From Brachypodium distachyon (Eukaryota > Streptophyta > Magnoliopsida > Poales > Poaceae), in assembly GCF_000005505.3 (NCBI RefSeq), contig NC_016134.3:41168150-41232149 (forward strand): a stretch of 64,000 nucleotides of DNA, in the 5' to 3' direction. The position numbers and the translations under genes are program-made. The stretch's first letter is position 1. The number at the start of each line of letters is the position of its first letter. Below the pieces are notes generated by a model. The model had not been told where the DNA came from. It was given only the letters and a program-made list of their open reading frames with translations, and ran no database searches. Shown here piece after piece: positions 46,491 to 58,600 of the stretch.

Positions 46491-47314
46491 TACCAGTTTT
46501 GTATCTTCACCGTAGCGAGCGACAAGAGCGAGACACTGAATCGTCATGCTCCTCCTTAACCACGGGCCACGGCGGTTGTTTTTCGGATCATTCTCACATT
46601 TCGCATGGCAAGTTCATATGCCGAAGAATGAAAAGGAATTAATAGCGTGTGGAGCCAGGCCACTGTGGGGAGTGATGGAGCTAGGAAGGTCGGCAAGATG
46701 ATATAATGATAGACGAGTGCATGCAAAAGCTGAAATGATAGGAAAGGGGAGACAGAATGAGTAGCGAGTGTATACTTGCTCTTCCGTTTCCATCCAGGCT
46801 TTTGTACCAAGGCAGTTGGCACTCACCCGCGACGAATATCTGCTTCAGATGTGCCATCATGATCCGAGAAGACGCCACAAATTACCCACATATAACCCGG
46901 CCGGTTGCATGGAGCTATGATTGATCCATGGATTTTAATCACGTAGTTTGGACTTGGGATCCCTGTACTTAACTACTTTAAGGTAACAACTGAACTTAGA
47001 TGCAAGCTAGTAAGACCCTAATTGACATGATCTGTGATCGGGAAGAAGGGGAGGACTTTTTTTCTGTTGCATGAGCAGGACAAAAGCCGGACTACGGAGG
47101 CGCCGAATAAGTTCCTCCTTGCACACGAGTCGGCGCCGGTCTAAGAAAAAGGAAGAAGGGACGTACCGGCAAAAAAGTTTCCTACTGAAGCCAGCGCTGG
47201 GGGCCAATCAAACACCTCGGACTTGTCAATGGCTACGTACCCAATCCAAAACTTTAGGTCAACTCTGCTGTCACTGTATATATCTTACCGCTAAGGATCC
47301 AATCCTGCGAAACT
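46491..47314. other. Intergenic, no recognised feature
   Basis: No coding or repeat signature is visible in this stretch between the MITE and the hairpin. Confidence 0.4.
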
Positions 47315-47377
47315 CCCGCTTCTAGTTCAATTCTCAAATCTAAATCTAAACGATTTGAGAATTGAACTAGAAGCGGG
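47315..47377. repeat. Perfect 26-bp inverted repeat with 11-base loop
   Basis: CCCGCTTCTAGTTCAATTCT continues to CAAATC at 47340 and is matched base for base by GATTTGAGAATTGAACTAGA...GCGGG at 47352-47377. The flanks extend the symmetry imperfectly (GGATCC at about 47295 and at 47387). It may be a tiny foldback element or a small-RNA hairpin; no TA duplication is visible. Confidence 0.85.
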
Positions 47378-47661
47378 ACTTTCACGGGATCCGTTTGCAT
47401 CCCTACTTACCGCTGCATGCTCATTCTCACATATAAAATCAGGTTCTGCAATAGTCCTTTTTTTTAAAAAAAAAGAAGGGATTTCTCCCTCCGGCTTTCA
47501 TTAAAAAAACCAATGTGTCTACAAGATTCCAAGATCTTGTAAAGTCCCAACAGAGTTAACCACACAAAAACTAGCAGCAACAAAGAAAATTTCAACGCTT
47601 GAATACTGACAGCTAAGAGCATAACATCTGTAGCAAACAGACCAACCTTTACTTCGTTGTT

Positions 47662-48690
47662 ACTTTTTTTTGACAAAACAGCAGCAGCGCTGCATTTCAT
47701 TGATTAAGATAGAACAAAAGAGTTATTTACAACTCCAAGATGGAGAACAAAAACAGAAAACAAAAAACAGCCTAGAAAAGATCTTCGGGTGGGCGAACCC
47801 TATGAAATCAACAACTCTCAATCATCTAAAGGAGGTGACCGTCTTGCAACCAACAAGCTTCCAAGTCAGGAGCTCGTCGAAGGCAAGATCACAGAGCTTG
47901 GCAACGGAAGAATGATGTGATTGAAACACCCTCTGGTTTCGCTCGAGCCAAATATGCCACCATGCCAGCATGATCGTGACACCGAGACGATCTCGGTGCA
48001 AAATGGAGGTGCATCGTTGAGCTTCATCAAACCACCACTCGGAAAGAAGAAGAAAAGAGTGATGAGGCATGTAGTTAACGTGGACATTGACTTTCCGCAG
48101 GAGCAGCGTCCAGGACTGAGCGGTGAAGGAGCAAGTAGCAAACAGGTGGGTGGCCGTCTTCGGCGAGGTTCGACACATCTAGCATACAAGATTAGCATTG
48201 CTACCTTTTAAAATGAGGCGATCTGCAGTGAGGCATCTTTGAAGAGCAACTGTCCAAGAGAAAAACTTCACTTTAGTTAGGATTTGAATTTTCCAAATAA
48301 GGGCAGCCTCCATGGAGGGTTCGTCAAGGAATTGGATATAATATGCAGATGCAACTGAGTAAGATCCTCATGGCTCAAGCTTCCAAGAAATTGCATGCGG
48401 CTCGTTGGATAGAGAAACATTTTGAACATTGTTCCACAGAGCAATGAATTGCACCAAGACTTCATGAGTGGGTTGAAAGTTGATGTTTCGGATCCAGCAT
48501 TGATTATGGAGTGCAACTTTGACACAAGAGTCAGAAATGAGCATTCTGAAGAAGCCAGCCATAGCATCATCTTCAGGTCTCTGCAAAACATCCAGCCTCC
48601 ACTTCAACATGCAATTCTTCGCTGAACTGGATTCCATCCCCTAGCTGCTTCAAAGACTTCACTATTGTTACATGCATACATACAAATTGG
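47662..48690 (-). mobile_element. LINE non-LTR retrotransposon, 5'-truncated (3' part only)
   Basis: Read on the minus strand: WNNVQNVSLSNEPHAISWKL (about 48500), then KVKFFSWTVALQRCLTADRL (about 48240), then the reverse-transcriptase zinc-binding motif CWMCRTSPKTATHLFATC (about 48190-48140), followed by WHIWLERNQRVFQSH and a 3' end with AATGAAATGCAGC and an A-run (TTTTTTTT on the plus strand at about 47664). Frames are broken between these blocks. No reverse transcriptase remains. Confidence 0.8.
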
Positions 48691-48888
48691 CGGCCTGACT
48701 TCTTGGACTGCCTTACCTAGAGCGTGTGGCCTGTGCTCTCCAGGTGCTCTGACCCTGGCTCTAGTGGCTTGAGCCTAAAAGTACGTTCGTAGAATCTATA
48801 CGTAATTTCTTATAAAAAAAACGGAGTTTCTAGTTTTCCATATATTTTTTATCTTACTATCTTGTCCCTTTAGAATATCGTTTACTAG

Positions 48889-48906
48889 CCCCCCCCCCCC
48901 CCCCCC
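48889..48906 (+). repeat. Poly-C run of 18
   Basis: Uninterrupted C18, poly-G on the LINE sense strand, located just after the zinc-binding codons of the LINE. Confidence 0.9.
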
Positions 48907-49643
48907 GGATTGTGGAACATTGTTGAGGCCGTAGGCACAACCCTCCACCACCCGAATGAAGTCGGGCATTGGGCATTGAAAAAGCAGGTGATTCACACTC
49001 TCCGTCGATCCACAGAATTCACAACCTGTGCATCCAAACCAATCTCTCTTGCTAAGATTATCTCTAGTTAAAATTCTATTCTTAACAGCTAACCATAAAA
49101 AAGTTCTAATCTTTAATGGTAATTTAAGCTTCCAGAGATGACAATATTCCTCTACATCTTGTCTTGCCATAAGCACTTTGTAAAGCGAGCTAACTGAAAA
49201 GATATCTGATTTGGTAAGATTCCAAATACACCTATCTTCAGCTGTGCTCAGCTGAATATCTCCACAAATCTGAATTAATTCCAGCCACATTTCTCTAGTG
49301 TCATCTCTAAGGATTCTCCTAAAACGAATACACTGCCAATCAGTCCTAAACACCTCTGCCACTGAATGGAAGTGTTTCTGAGCTAAACCGTACAGTCTAG
49401 GGAATTTAAGGCATAAAGGCATATCACCTATCCGGCGTTCTTCCCAGAAACAAGTTCGTTCCCCATTCCCTAAACTCTTTCTACAACAATTAATGAAGAT
49501 ATTTTTAACCTGCATCATTCCTTGTCAAAAGTGAGACTGTCCATGCTTCCGGCTGCACGTGGCTACATGCCGTTCTTAATATATTATTTCTAATTACAGA
49601 TTGCCAATCTGCCTCCTCATTCTCTAATTTCCATAACCACTTA

Positions 49644-49658
49644 CCCCCCCCCCCCCCC
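49644..49658 (+). repeat. Poly-C run of 15
   Basis: Uninterrupted C15 within the same LINE, upstream of its zinc-binding region on the sense strand. Confidence 0.9.
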
Positions 49659-49790
49659 GATCCTTAGGTTGGCAAATCTCAGGCCAATTTAGCAAGTGAC
49701 CACACCTTGCTCAAAAGAAATTTAGTTTCTTTTTTATCCTAAAGAGCGACAACATATAACTAGGAGCATTACTCAAACAAGATTCTACTA

Positions 49791-49903
49791 CTCCCTCTGA
49801 TCCATATTAATTGTCTCAAATTTACCCAAATATGGATGTGTCTGTGCCTAAAGAGCATCTAGATACATGTAATATTTCAACAATTGCTATGGATCGGAGG
49901 GAG
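49791..49903. mobile_element. Stowaway MITE, 113 bp, inserted in the LINE
   Basis: It starts CTCCCTCTGATCCATATTAA and ends TGCTATGGATCGGAGGGAG. TA flanks both sides (49789-49790, 49904-49905). The surrounding LINE protein reads GGRHV before and ESCLSN after it, showing insertion into pre-existing LINE sequence. Confidence 0.88.
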
Positions 49904-50675
49904 TAGAACATGTCTACCCCCCATGGACAATAATCTACCTTTCCACCCACTCATTTTCTTCTCTACTCTATCCTCAATAAATTTCCGGTCTCCATTACTT
50001 AAGTCTTTTATCCTTAATAGGAACACCTAAATATCTAAATGGCTTGTTCCCTTTTTGACATGTGAAAATCATTGCATATTCATCCTGCTTCTGAACAACA
50101 TCACCAAAACCATAACATTTGCTGTTATGAAATTTATTTTTAGTCCAGACATGTGTTCAAAAATAAAGAGAATAAATTAAAGATTTTATGCATATTCAAA
50201 GCTATCTTTCAAGAGAAAAATGGTATCATCTGCATACTGTAAAATAGATACTCCCCCCTCTACCAGATCCAAAGCTAAACCCTAAATAATTCAGTGAGTG
50301 CATCGGCCGCTAGATTAATGAGGAAAGGAGACAGAGGATCTCCTTGCCTCAAACCTTTCCTTGTTTTGAAATAGGGTCCTAACTGGTCTTTCACCATTAT
50401 TCATCTATTTATATGGCGATCAACTTGATCACTGAGTTACAATCGATTTATAATCAATCATTGTTGCATGGATATTATAATAGATCAGGAGGATAGCTAC
50501 ACATTAGTACTTGTTATACAAAACTACACCTATCGTAGATCGCCTCGTAGTCGACTTTGGGTTTGTATGTGTGGTGCTTCTGTTGTATATAGTGTTATCG
50601 GAGCAGTAGTGTCGTTGTGCCTCTTCAATGTCTATTATCTTTTGCGTCCATTCCTAGTGAAGTCGGAGTCGCCGG

Positions 50676-51108
50676 TGACGAGGTTCTACCTCGGCAATGC
50701 CCTAGATTATGACTCATGTATTTGGAGAGCACGGGGTGTAACGGCGATCTCGTCGACTAACTAGGGACACAGATTTACCCAGGTTCAGGGCCCTCAGGCA
50801 ATACCCCTACGTCCTGCTCGAGATGTTTGTATTGATGATGCCTACAGGGATGCCAATGAGGCTATGGTGGCGCAGATTGTATCTGGCGAGTGCGTATGAG
50901 ATGGCTCAGCTTCCCCGGCTCCCCCTTCTAGTCCTTTATATGCAGGAAACTAGGTCTCGCACGTCGAATCCGGGTCGGTTACAATTGAATTAGGAATCTC
51001 TAGGTTGTGTTCCTTATCTTGAGCCGCAATTCTAGGTATTCAGGTTTCATGGACCCCAGTGGGCCTTCAAATGGGCTCTATGCTAGACCGCAGTGGGTAT
51101 ATTGTAAC
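50676..51108. mobile_element. LTR-like repeat related to the solo LTR at 9193
   Basis: Starts TGACGAGGTTCTACCTCGGC against TGACGAAGTTGTGACTTCGA at 9193. It continues collinearly through GATTTACCCAGGTTCAGGGC, CAGATTGTATCTGGCGAGTG, CTAGTCCTTTATATGCAG and TTCCTTATCTTGAGC. The right end is placed at about 51108 by similarity only; no 5-bp duplication of GCCGG is seen downstream. The bases left of it (50411-50675) are not LINE and may be internal element sequence. Confidence 0.65.
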
Positions 51109-53716
51109 TTCTTAATTAACGAGACGAGGTAAAGCTATTGCCTCCATTTGGGTGGGAAAAGTGTAGTGTTAATTTGGTTATACCAATATTTTAAAGTTAA
51201 AGAGAAAAAAGACACGGACAACCTTTTTCTCCTTTGGCCATCACGAGGTAATTGACCTGCAGAGAGAAAAGCAAAGTGTGCATGACGTGGACTTAAAATG
51301 AGTATTGTGTCTGGAAGTTTGCATGGGTAAAGCTCACATGAATGATCGAGTACTGAACAGCATGCAGCTGCCTGCGCCCTGCATCCTTTGCTCGTAGTCG
51401 TGAGCGAGATAAAAATTGCGGCAGTAGCAGTACAACATCAGATCATATCAACTTTGTTCCTTTCTGTCAAAACAAAGGGCCAAGCATAAAGAGCAACCGA
51501 AGCTTTCCTCCTGAACGAAGTGAGTGAGCAAAAGATACGAACGGTCGAGCTAGAGATCTCCAGGTCGCATATATATGGGAAGAAAAGTTGCACAGGTGTG
51601 AGCGCTAATATAACCAAGGTGATGTGTCCCAAGCAAGAACAAATTAAAGGGAGAGCCCAAGCTTTCCTTTCTTCCTTTCAGAGCAAGATAAAAGATAAAA
51701 AAGGGGGTATTCGGAAAGTGGATGCTGCTTAATCTAAGCTCACGGAAAGAGAGCAAATGTAACAAAATCCTGGTCACAACTTTGCTGTGGTTGCAGAAGC
51801 ATAATTGGCCCCACTGATAACTCAAATACTACATGGGTAGCAGCAGAGATGCCAGAGATCGAACATGGGTATGTAATGGCGAAATGGAGGTTGATATTAT
51901 CCAAACATTCTATCTGCTCCAAGAATGCATGGGCCCAGTATGCCATTCTGATCTTCCAAGATGGTGATGAGTTCATCTAATCATTTGCTGTTTTTTTTTT
52001 TCCTTCAAGGCAAAGGAACTGATAACTAACTGGATCTGGCGGTGGAGCCAAGCTGGGTAAGTTTGCTTGTGTGTGACGTGTGTGCCATGGCATGCAGAGA
52101 CAAGTGCCAATAATTGTGCATGCATCTGATGCACCTTCCTGCATGCGCCTGGACCAGCTGGCTGTCTGAAATTTATTTATTTTCTTGCATGCCCCTGCTA
52201 CGCTATGCATGCATGCTATGCTTAGTTAGCTAGGGCTAGCTACATGATGTTAGCCATGTGGACTCATGAAACATTGTACCCGTTTGCAAAAGACAAGCTA
52301 AATCTGTGTCGCTGATAATTAACACTTATTATGGATTGGGTTATCATTTAACACCGCACACTCGAATCCGTATGCAAATTATTCATATTTCAGCGTGTTT
52401 AATGTGTATGTGCAATGAAACAACAATAATCTTCCTTTGCACCATACCACAACAATTTCTCCTTTCTTTAGTGCCACAATACGCTTCACACAAAAAATAT
52501 GTATATGTTACATTATAAACATTTTGTACATGTTCTTTATTGTAAACATTTAAACACGCAAGTACATGTTTTTATCAGAATAATAAATGGATGAGGTACT
52601 ACAGCAGTCTGGAGGCTCTGAGCACTGAACACAGAGCTGATCAGCAGTGAGATGGCTCACACTTCTGTAACTGCATGTGTTGGAATTAACCTAACGGTTT
52701 CTCTATAAATTGGCATTTTTGCAGGGCGTATGTGAGGGGCACGTGACCCCGGCCGGCCTCTAACCAGCAACTCAATGCACGTACTCCATGGGACCATACC
52801 CCCCCCCCCCCCCCCCCCCCCTCCTCCTCCTCCTCCTCTCGTCTCCCCCACTCTAAACAGCGCCCTAAGGATTCCTCATGAAGAGCCCTATTCGCCTTAG
52901 CCTGCACCACCATCCATGACAAGTTTTTCCTCTTTCTCCTTTTTGGTTTTCCTTTTTCTCACCTATCATGAGAGCAAGAACATTAAGAGGGAGGGAGAGA
53001 GAGAGAACAGTGGTGAACACTATGGCTAGGGCAGAAAAAGGGAGACGGTACACTGCTTTTTCATGTGCCTATCCTCCATGTGTTGACAATGATTTTCCAT
53101 CTTGGAAGAATGTGGCAGCGCTCTCTGGGGTGTCACTAAGCTAGCTAGCTGCTCTTCACACCACCATATGTGTAATGGTTGTGGAGAAACAAACAAAAGG
53201 AGACACCATTGCTAGTAGCTTACCATGCACGGCACAGCGCTGCTATGGCCAAGGGAAAGAAGGTGGGAGGCAGTACAAATGGTGCTTTAGAATCTGTCAA
53301 GTCTCTCATGTATTCCTATGGCCCTGCAGTATCGAACAACGGATGTAATCATTTCCAAGAATTTCATCCTTTCCTTGAGAGACTAGAGCAAATACAAAGT
53401 GCATGCCAGCAGACAGGTAGAACCCTGCCCTTTTGTCTTCTCACTCCCCCCAGCTCACTTTGTCCCATGCAGAGGCCAGAGCCCACTTTCAGTTCAGTAA
53501 GAAGTGCCTGCGGGCATTACCGGCAATCATTATAGTTTTCCACTTGCTAAATTTCAGGCATGTTTTTCGTCAAAAAAATCAGGCATGTTTTGATGAAAAT
53601 GACTGACCGTAGCAGACACACTAAACTTCAGCACCAGTTTATATCGAGTTGCACTATCGTACAACAAAGGCAACACTGCTGACATTTCAGGCCATCTAAA
53701 AAAGGCCGTCTGTAAT
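51109..53716. other. Intergenic; C23 run plus (TCC)n at 52799-52838
   Basis: No conserved exon is found. A C23 homopolymer at 52799-52821 runs straight into a TCC triplet repeat. A 118-codon frame at 53179-53535 has donor- and acceptor-like sites but no recognisable domain; it could be a small or non-coding transcript. Confidence 0.4.
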
Positions 53717-53948
53717 GGTGTGTTTGGATGTTGGCCACATCCTACCCTACCAAAAAAAAAGTTCATGTCAAAAAAATGGTGTTAGTTTGGATTGATCCTC
53801 ACCTTTTGGCAAGCCAATGTCATCTTGCCAAATCTAGTTCATTTTTCTTGCCAAAACTGACCAACTCAGAGACGGACCGGCCATCAAAAGGTTATTTTGG
53901 CAAACCAAATAATTGGTTGGACACGTTTAGGCCAAAGCCAACACACCC
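53717..53948. mobile_element. MITE-like element with GGTGTGTTTGG termini, about 232 bp
   Basis: The left end GGTGTGTTTGGATGTTGGCC mirrors the right end GGCCAAAGCCAACACACCC. The target duplication is unclear. The terminal type resembles the element at 45020, but the interiors differ. Confidence 0.6.
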
Positions 53949-56852
53949 TCAATCCTACCATATATGATACTTGTTGATGTGGAGAACAAAAGAGACAAGA
54001 GAATATAGTTGACTCTTATTTAGGAGTCGACCTTTGCCTATGTATATATACTATCACATGTAATGCAAATTATTTGTGCATAGCCATCTCAAGAAATCCT
54101 GATGTATCAGTTGTCTTGATGTCGATCGTAAATTACATGGACATTTTCAAGAGTGTAGACAAACTGACACTTCCGTAGCAATTTTTGGGTAGAATGTTGC
54201 TATTGCTTCAAGGACACTTCTCGGATCTAGACACAACCCCATCTAATCAAACATGCATGCTATATATATACACTCTTGGTGTAACCGTATTGTGGGGCCA
54301 TCTCTCCTTCCAAGCTATACGCATATTGCAGCCAACACCCTAACACGTTAGTGGTCCATGAGATTGAGATCTGGAGTTTAGTTATCTCTTCATGAATTAA
54401 GTCACCATAAGAGGATTTCTAAGAGAAGTGAAGCCCGAATCTGTTCCAAGAAGAAAAGATCGAAAGAGACCGAGGAATGACGAAGAGGAGATGCCTCCCA
54501 CTGCAAAGAGAGATCATAGTTAATTATCTGGGGGATTGCTTAAAGCAAGACATGGATTTTGCTATGAGTATAGTATTTAATCGAGATGCCCATTGCCACC
54601 ACCAGCAACCTTCCACGTTCCACAAGTAACACAATGAGGTCGGAAGAGTAGGTGGTAAAGAAGTACGTAGTGATACTAAGCGGATAAGCAAGCATGTGTA
54701 TAGTTGCCTGAGATTGTCCCTCATCCACACATTCTCATCACCAGTTCAAACATGGTAATTTAAGGCCTAAGAATACCAGTTGTGGGTCATAAAAAACGCT
54801 TTTACAAACAAGACAAACTTAACCTCACTGCCTTGCACAACAGTGAACAAAACCCAGAGTTACATCAATGTCATCTAATGTCAAATAAAACAAGTTGAAA
54901 ATACTTTTTTATTCGCTCCAAGAGGCAAGAAATTCCAAAAACACGCGGCACATATGGTAAGCTATCTTCAAATAATTTTCAATAAATAAATCAACGGACG
55001 AAAGAGAATGTTCAGTGTCGCTTTTTTTTTTTCATCACCTAAACAGGCTAGGGTTCCACATCTAGACAATTTATCTCTACCGGTTAACGTGCAAATTACA
55101 GACCGATATAGACGTAAACTGCTAAAGTTTAATTATAAGAAATACAACCCCATTTTAACTGTAATTGTTTTTATCATATAGAAAATACAACCCCAATTTA
55201 AAACATAAGTCCATGTAATCTCTTTTTGTGAGGCAACACGTCCATGTATTTTAGGATCTAAATGTGCCAACAACAGTTTTGATGATTTAAATGTCAAGGC
55301 AACAATCCGCAACCAGCATTCGTGCATGACACGCTAAATTACAACTAATTTTAGTATGCGGTTGGAAAAATGAATCCAATGACCAATTGACCCTGAGAAA
55401 CAGGAAATCACAAGTCAAACCCTGGACGGCAGGGACACGTAGACGTACCACAACAGCCTTACCACAGGATCGGTTCTTGCTCAGTCCACAATATGTAACA
55501 CGATGCAAAGTAATTATATGCATTGTAACTGGTAGTACAATTTAACACAAAACATTGGCCAATAAATTAAGAGAATGAATCGTAATAGGTGTCTATCCAA
55601 TGCAATTGGAGTAAGGGTTCTATGCGGTGCTCACAGTTCAAAAGTTTGGCACCAGATTTATTGATAAGAGACTCGGAAAAAGAACACACGACTAGTTCAT
55701 TATTTTTAACATCCTGATATTTATACTGCTAATTAAGGTAGTTAATTATACTAGTCACATCGAAATTGTATATCAGAACCTGCATTTCAGTATGTAGTAG
55801 TATATTATATCATAACAGGATAACGAAGTTATAATGTGATGCTTTAAACCGAACAGGGGATATTTTGAGGTCCGATAAATGTTACTGGTTATCCGAGAAA
55901 AGAGCTCATCGAACTGAACATACGCTGGTTGCACCCTCCGAAATGGAACATGCTCAGAAGGCACGCAGTATTGCAAGAACTGACAGTATCATGAAATCAT
56001 GAGAGGAAGAGCACGACAATGTGAGACCAATCAGTCATCACCTCCATTCTGCAAATTAAACTCTCGTAAACATGAAAGAAACTCGATCCCAGATCAAGCA
56101 ACGGATCGGCGCATGCATGGCTCGATCGGTAACAGACTCACAACTCCCAATCAGCTATCATTTTGTCCTATATTTTCCCAATTCTACTGTTCCCCTGATG
56201 AGCATACGATGAATCAAATTTTTTTCTTTCAGAATATGATCCACCAGACTAATCTCGCATAAACAATTGAACAACGCACGGATTACTTCAGATGATGCGA
56301 CGACATAGTTGGATCCAAGCGAGCTCTTCCAATTAAAGCCAACTAGGTTTCTAGGGCGCAGCTTTTGAAGAGCAAAGGTAAAAACGAGTAGAGTAAAGCG
56401 AAGTGTGGTCGCACCTTGTGCAAGACAGATAGAAGCTACTAGCTCCATGGCAAAAAACAAGGACACCTTATATTACTCCCAAGAAAAATAAAGATTCAAT
56501 AATTAACAGTCAATTCAAGAACCAGAAGGGACAAAAAAAAAACAAGCTAGAACAATGCAAGAAATCATGCTTAATTCCCGAGATCCTAACTGTCGGATTT
56601 CGAATGATTTGCTTCGATCTGACAGGGGTATGTTACTGACAAACTGATCGTCTCAGATGCTCCCAAGAAGCTAGAGGAAGGTCTAAATTATGGCGCCTAA
56701 TTAATTAAACTAGCTAGGTAGGCTAGCTCTAGCGAAGGTCGAAGGAGCATCAGTTTATGCATCGGCCGGCTACGGAGAATTTGACAAGAGATCGAAGGAA
56801 AAGGAGATGCAGCATGGATGATGGGAGAGGCACGGCGTTACATGACACGTTC
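53949..56852. other. Intergenic, downstream of the SHI/SRS gene
   Basis: A/T-rich sequence without recognisable exons, transposon termini or RNA genes. The last few hundred bases should contain the 3' UTR of the minus-strand SHI/SRS gene, but I see no clear poly(A) signal. Confidence 0.4.
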
Positions 56853-58015
56853 TCACTGTCTCGGGTGGCCGTGGAAGAAGGGCGCGCCGGCCGGGAACGA
56901 GCCGTAGAGGCCGGGCGTCGGGTATGGGTCCATGACCACAGCCGATGACGCAACGACGTTGCCGCCGCCGCCGCCTCCGGCTGCTTCGCCTCCCGCCGCG
57001 GCCGCGCTGCTTGGCGGCGACACGTCGCCCGTGAGCCTGAACTGGTAGTCGCCGCTGCCGCCGCCACACACGGCGGCCGCAGAAGCGCCGGCAGCGTTGT
57101 TGTTGGCGCCGACGTCGTGCAGAATGCCCTTGAACACGTGGCCGCCGATGCTGACGGTGGTCTGGTACGCGAGCTCCGCCTCCGCCACGTCGACCGGGCC
57201 GAGGCGCACGCAGCGGAACACCGCCTCCGAGCTCACCTCGCGGGGGAACCGCTCCGCCACAGTCACCATCTGCTGATCCCCTGGAAGAAAAGAAAAACAA
57301 CAATTTTTTCGCTAGCTGGCGTCAGATCCTAGCCAGATCGTTCATGGAGACGAGGTGCAGCTATAGGTTGTATGCAGCATGTGGCAGTAGTAGTAAACTG
57401 ATGCCAGGTACCTGAGGAAGTGGTGGGGGTGGTTCTGGAGATGCGCGCGCGAGGGCGCTTAGAGGGGTCTCGATCTCCGGAGGAAGGGCCGGCCATGGCG
57501 GCGGAGGCGGCGAGAGCGAGGAGCTGCTGCTGGCGCTCGCGGCGCTTGGAGGCGGGAACCCAGGTGGACTTGACGTGGGTGGCGCAGGCGAAGCCCCGGG
57601 ACTTGCAGCAGGTGCGGCACCGCTGGTGCGAGCAGTCCTTCTTGGCCTGGTTGCCGCAGTCCTGGCAGCTCAGGCCGCCCCCGGCGCCGCCGCCCCGGGA
57701 CGACGTGGACGAGGACGCGCCGCCCGCGAGCGAGTGCGCGGCAGCGGAGGGGAGGTCATCGGGGTCGGGGGCGAAGCGGATGAGGTTGGACGCGTAGAAC
57801 GGGTGCGTGAGCTGCTGCTGCTGTTCGTGCTGCGGCTGGGTCTGGCCCCAGAGCTGGAAGCCGCCACCACGGCTGGCGGTGGTGTAGAGGAAGGCGGACA
57901 CGTCGGCGGAGGAGGGCTGGTGGTGGTGGTGGTGGTGGTGCGCGGACGATGACGACGGCGCCGCGGGGCTGCTTCCGCCGCCGCCCCCGCCGCCGCCTAG
58001 AGGGAACCCCGCCAT
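56853..58015 (-). CDS. SHI/STY/SRS-family zinc-finger transcription factor
   Basis: Two exons on the minus strand, 58015-57412 and 57280-56853 (phase 1), 343 residues. The RING-like zinc cluster (about 117-143) reads [20 protein letters not shown] then [20 protein letters not shown], with the invariant C3HC3H spacing. It is followed by the basic KRRERQQ. The second exon carries the IGGH (IXGH) dimerisation domain: [10 protein letters not shown], then [17 protein letters not shown] (about 243-259). Glycine-, histidine- (H7) and glutamine-rich low-complexity regions lie at the N terminus and a Gly/Ala-rich tail at the C terminus. The single intron between the two domains is the family pattern. 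These nuclear factors activate auxin-biosynthesis genes (YUCCA) in apical and floral tissues; target genes here are inferred from the family. Confidence 0.93.
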
Positions 58016-58600
58016 GGGGACAAATCCATATGCCGATCGACCGATCCTTCTCGTTGATTGATCCCTAGTGCGGTGCTACCGACGCGCCGGCCGTGGCGGC
58101 TACTACACGCACGCCGCTAGCTATATCTCGATCGATGCGGCCGGCGCCCCAAAGTGTGTAGAGGAAGTAGGAGAGGATCGAGGAGATCGAGGGGGAGTAA
58201 ATCCGCGTGGCGTGGCCGCAGCGAGCTGAGTGAGGTGGGGTTCGAGGGAGGAGGGGAGTTAAGACGGTGGAGGCGACAGAGAGGGCCTGCTACGCCGCCA
58301 TGGTGCCTGCGCGCACCTAAACTGCCATTTATTGCCCCTGCCTGCTGCTGCTTCGACCTCAGTGCTCTCTCCTTTCTACTCTCTCTCTCTCTCCCCCTCC
58401 CTATGCGTGGTTGGAGTTTGCACAGCCGAGCGAGGGAATGCGAGGGAGATAGAGTAGGCAGGGAGGCGCCCAACAGAGCAACGCGGCGTCGCGGCGGGCG
58501 GGCGACTGGTTGCGAGAATGCGAGGGATTGTGGAAAGCGAAGGGTGGTAGTACCTTACCACAGTGGCGCAATAGAATAAGCATGGCGCAAGGCGGCCCCG
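58016..58600 (-). promoter_or_regulatory. Leader and promoter region of the SHI/SRS gene with a GA/CT repeat
   Basis: About 365 bases upstream of the ATG a CTCTCTCTCTCTCTC tract (about 58379-58393) reads GAGA on the gene's strand. GAGA repeats are frequent in plant leaders and bind BBR/BPC factors. No clear TATA box is seen. Confidence 0.45.

Larger units (their letters stand above)
48790..50410 (-). mobile_element. LINE non-LTR retrotransposon, 5'-truncated, split by a MITE
   Basis: On the minus strand, from the right: GPYFKTRKGLRQGDPLSPFL (RT motif, about 50400-50320), LQYADDTIFLLK (YxDD catalytic box, about 50245-50210), PFRYLGVPIKDKRL then EKKMSGWKGRLLSMGGRHV (to about 49906), a MITE, then ESCLSNAPSYMLSLFRIKKE and the zinc-binding tail RTFLWLAVKNRILTRDNLSK with CTGCEFCGSTESVNHLLFQC (about 49100-48960). 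The last 240-codon stretch is still open but its end is altered by an 18-base C-run. The endonuclease and the N-terminal RT are missing. Confidence 0.88.

Noticed and set aside
53179..53535. 118-codon frame as a possible small gene
   Set aside because: No conserved domain, ordinary intergenic codon use and no supporting neighbours; kept only as a note in the gap entry.
57420..57952. Plus-strand frames of 125 codons over the SHI/SRS gene
   Set aside because: Antisense shadows of the GC-rich minus-strand exon that encodes the zinc cluster.
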